A stretch of 64,000 nt of DNA. Origin: Acidiferrum sp963764675 (GTDB lineage Bacteria > Acidobacteriota > Terriglobia > Acidiferrales > UBA7541). The notes below the pieces were generated by a model. It saw nothing but the letters and a program-made list of their open reading frames with translations. It did no database searches and was not told the origin of the DNA. Of this stretch, positions 61,312 to 64,000 are shown piece by piece (the first letter of the stretch is position 1; each line of letters opens with the position of its first letter). A program made the position numbers and the translations under genes. The stretch is taken from positions 248,001 through 312,000 of the forward strand of contig CAVXTQ010000011.1 in the NCBI GenBank assembly GCA_963764675.1, read 5' to 3'.

Positions 61312-64000
61312 ATGAGAGTGCTGGTTAAATCCGTTTCCGTGGTCTCTTTTCTTCTGTTCTTATCGACCAACGCCTTCGCGCAGGGTGCAAATCCGTTTTT
61401 CGTGCCGCCGACCTATCCGGGCACTGGGGTGATGGTAACCGCTGATTTCAACGGCGACGGGAAGCCTGATTTGATCTTTGCCGATGGCACCATGCTGCTC
61501 GGCAAGGGTGACGGTACGTTTACGGTGGGGACACCGCTGGGCCTGGCTGGACTTAGCAGTACCGCCTTGATCGCCACGGCGGATTTCAACGGGGCGGCAA
61601 GCCCGACGTGGTGGTATCCGTCAACTCGATAAACACGTTCGTCGTGTTGCTGGGCAAAGGAGACGGCACGTTTCAGGCGCCAATCGTCACACCCGTAGCA
61701 TCGCCATTGATCTCTTTAACTGTGGGCGATCTGAACGGCGACGGGAAACCCGATGTATTAGCAGAGCCCACTCCTGCCAATCTTCCGTTCACCTACCTTG
61801 GAAAAGGGGATGGAACGTTTTCGGCTGGCGTGGCATCGGGCGGCATATCGTACGGAACATTGGCCGACTTTAACGGCGACGGGGAGCTCGACTTACTACC
61901 GGTTCTCGGCAATGGAATACAGCTTGGCAACGGAGATGGCACCTTCGGATCGCTGATGACCTTCCCTGCGGGTTCCCTGCCAGGATTCTTCATAGGGGAC
62001 TTCAATGGCGATGGCAAACTCGACGTCGTCGGCTTAGGCAACCCTGCGCAACTACAGGTGCTCTTCGGAAATGGGGACGGGACGTTCTATGCAGGGCCTG
62101 TCCAAGTTCTGCCATCTGGGACGTTGTCCGGAGATTATTTCCCAGGCGGAGACTTGAAAGGTGACGGAAAGACGGACCTGGTAATCACAAACGGTGGTGC
62201 AGTCCAGGTTCTTACCAGCAACGGAGATGGCACCTTCACTGGAACCCGGATTTATAACATCGCCAATCAGTACAACGAGTCCATCAGTGAGTCCTTTACC
62301 GTCACCGTTGCGGATTTCAACGGCGACGGCAAGTTGGACGTAGCGGCATCCAACACTCTTCTGCTCGGCAACGGCGATGGAACTTTGCAGGGAGATCCAA
62401 TTGTATTCGGTCAGGGCGGACAAGCGGTCACCGGCGATTTCAATAACGACGGTTTTCCGGATATCGCTGTGGTGACCTCCGGCGGGGGAGGCTCGTCCGC
62501 GAATGTCCAGATTCTCCTTAACGATGGCAAGGCTGGCTTTACCGCGGGGCAAACCTTTCAAATTCCTACCGGAGTCTTCACGGCTTTTAGTCTTGCGGCG
62601 GCAGGCGACGTAAATGGCGACGGCAAAATCGATCTGGTCGGATATACATACAGTAACAAAACGAGTGGCGACGTACTCGTCCTGCTCGGCAACGGCGACG
62701 GAAGTTTTGGGCCGCCCGCGTCCTTCCCGGGGGTGGCGGAAGAATTCGTGAAAGGCTTTGCACTTGCCGATCTCAACGGCGACGGCAAGCCCGACATCAT
62801 GATTGTGACCACTGGCCAGAGTAGCTCGAATAATACCTTCAGCGTGTTGTTGAACAACGGCGACGGAACCTTTGCTCCGGCCGTCAATTACTTTGCTGCG
62901 GACGTCGATGGCAATGTTGTGGCGGCCGACCTCAACAAAGATGGAAAGATCGATGTAGCGGTGGGAACCGATACCCACGGTATCGCTCTGTTGCTTGGCA
63001 ACGGAGATGGCACGTTCCAGCCGGCCACTTTCATCATCGATACCGCCTTTACAAATTCTCCTCCCCAGCTCGCTGTAGCCGACCTGAACGGCGACGGCAA
63101 CCTCGATTTGATCGCATCCGGCGTCATTCTTTCCCCTAGCCCACAAAATACCTATCAAGTTCTTCTGGGGAAAGGCGACGCCACCTTCACGCCGCTTGCC
63201 CCTGTGACTGACACGTTTGCCGATGCGGTCCAAGTCGCCGATTTCAACGGCGACGGCAAGCTGGATCTGTTAGGTCAGGTTTCGAACTCCGTACCTGCCC
63301 TGGTTCTGGGGAATGCAGACGGTACTTTCGGCAGTCCGTTGTTGCTTGAGCCCCCAGGGGGCTTCGCACCCTTAGTCGCCGACTTCAATGGCGATGGCCT
63401 CCCCGATATCGTCATTCCGACGTCAGGACTGACTTTACTGCTCAATTTGACGACGCCTGCTTTTCAGATTTCCGCCTCGGCACAATCGCCCGCTACCCTC
63501 GCTCCGGGAAACGACGCAAACTACACGATTACGCTGACTCCACAGGGTGGATTCGCCGGGACCGTAACGTTGTCCTGCACTGGGCTGCCCGTCGATGCAA
63601 GTTGCAACTTCGTGCCGCCGTCGGTTCCCAACAGTTCAGGCACTTCCACTCTCACGATTACAACAACCACGGCTACGCCCGAGAACACCTATTCGGTGGC
63701 CGTGATCGGGATGTCTGGCAGCATGGCCCACCAAACCTCGATACCGCTTGTGATCGCCGCGGCGGCGCCGCCACCGGACTTCTCCATTGCTACTGCATCG
63801 CCCGCTACGGCGACCGTGTCCCCCGGACAGACCGCGACCTACATGCTTTCCCTCGCGGCCACCGGGGGCTTCAGCGGGAGTGTCGCTCTAACCTGCAGCG
63901 GCGCCCCGGCCGCAGCTACCTGCAGCGTGTCACCGGCGATGGTATCCGTGAGCGCGACCCCCGCGAACCCCACCGTCACCGTGACCACAACTGCGAGCTC
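61312..64000 (+). CDS. Exported FG-GAP/VCBS repeat protein with Ig-like C-terminal repeats (partial; one apparent frameshift)
   Basis: ATG 61312 starts a protein with a signal peptide (SVSVVSFLLFLSTNAFAQ) and at least a dozen FG-GAP repeats, each with a calcium-binding loop of the form DFNGDGKPD followed by LLGNGDGTF. A single base is missing near 61594 (the sequence reads AACGGGGCGGC where the repeat needs GGGGACGGC); the protein continues uninterrupted in the new frame to the window edge. From about 63440 it changes to Ig-like/Calx-beta-like repeats (FQISASAQSPATLAPGNDA, then FSIATASPATATVSPGQTA), each with a GGFxGxVxLxC motif. The C-terminus lies outside the window. Adhesion or extracellular binding is likely. 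Confidence 0.85.

Overview
The window looks like a stretch of an Acidobacteriota chromosome (class Terriglobia or a close relative). The composition is GC-rich. One protein is of the von Willebrand type that is widespread in this phylum. There are many secreted beta-propeller, FG-GAP and Ig-like proteins, several Tat or lipoprotein signals, and gene-poor intervals built from short palindromic repeats. No phage, insertion sequence, integrase or CRISPR array was seen. The only RNA gene found is tRNA-Ala(UGC).

Layout. 0-6.5 kb: end of a sensor kinase, then a tightly packed TolC / lipoprotein adaptor / RND pump operon closed by a terminator-like hairpin. 6.7-13.1 kb: a formate module made of an OFA-family transporter, a 52-residue membrane protein, and an NAD-linked formate dehydrogenase. 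The dehydrogenase is the most interesting item. Its catalytic subunit has an in-frame TGA with a textbook bacterial SECIS hairpin, so it is predicted to contain selenocysteine. The subunit is also split: its N-terminal iron-sulfur part, including the [4Fe-4S] cluster next to the molybdopterin site, is a separate gene on the far side of a fused NuoE-NuoF gene. 13.2-16.2 kb: periplasmic thiol repair (DipZ-like protein and Tat-exported MsrB). 16.5-21.8 kb: secreted pectate-lyase-like protein, tRNA-Ala, a His/Met-rich secreted protein, a repeat-rich gap and a YVTN propeller. 21.8-25.7 kb, minus strand: SelA-like PLP enzyme, sugar permease, ribokinase-like kinase and a one-heme protein, probably a catabolic cassette. 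26-32.8 kb: small secreted proteins, a double-DTG aspartic protease-like protein, a RibD-type reductase, and an Mla-type lipid ABC system (MlaE, MlaF, and MlaD with an OmpA-like tail).

34-42 kb: ribosomal protein L28, a parvulin-type lipoprotein, biotin carboxylase plus biotin carrier, an S9 peptidase, and an acyl-CoA carboxyltransferase that completes the carboxylase. 42-47.5 kb, minus strand: a long co-directional run from hslV and hslU through a fibronectin-type lipoprotein and a FAH hydrolase down to the carboxyltransferase. 47.7-58.6 kb: M28 and M20 exopeptidases, a flavin-split-barrel protein, a class-V aminotransferase, GpmI, a 2-hydroxyacid dehydrogenase and the VWA protein. 58.8-64 kb: pyruvate kinase, a rhomboid protease, and a giant FG-GAP/Ig protein that runs off the end.

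A caution for every reader: at least 21 apparent frameshifts, about 19 of them single extra bases, interrupt nine otherwise well-conserved genes, with most between 29 and 40 kb. They hit housekeeping genes (biotin carboxylase, mlaE/F/D) as well as others and are most easily explained as sequencing or assembly errors. I therefore annotate those genes as single CDS spans and give the approximate shift points.
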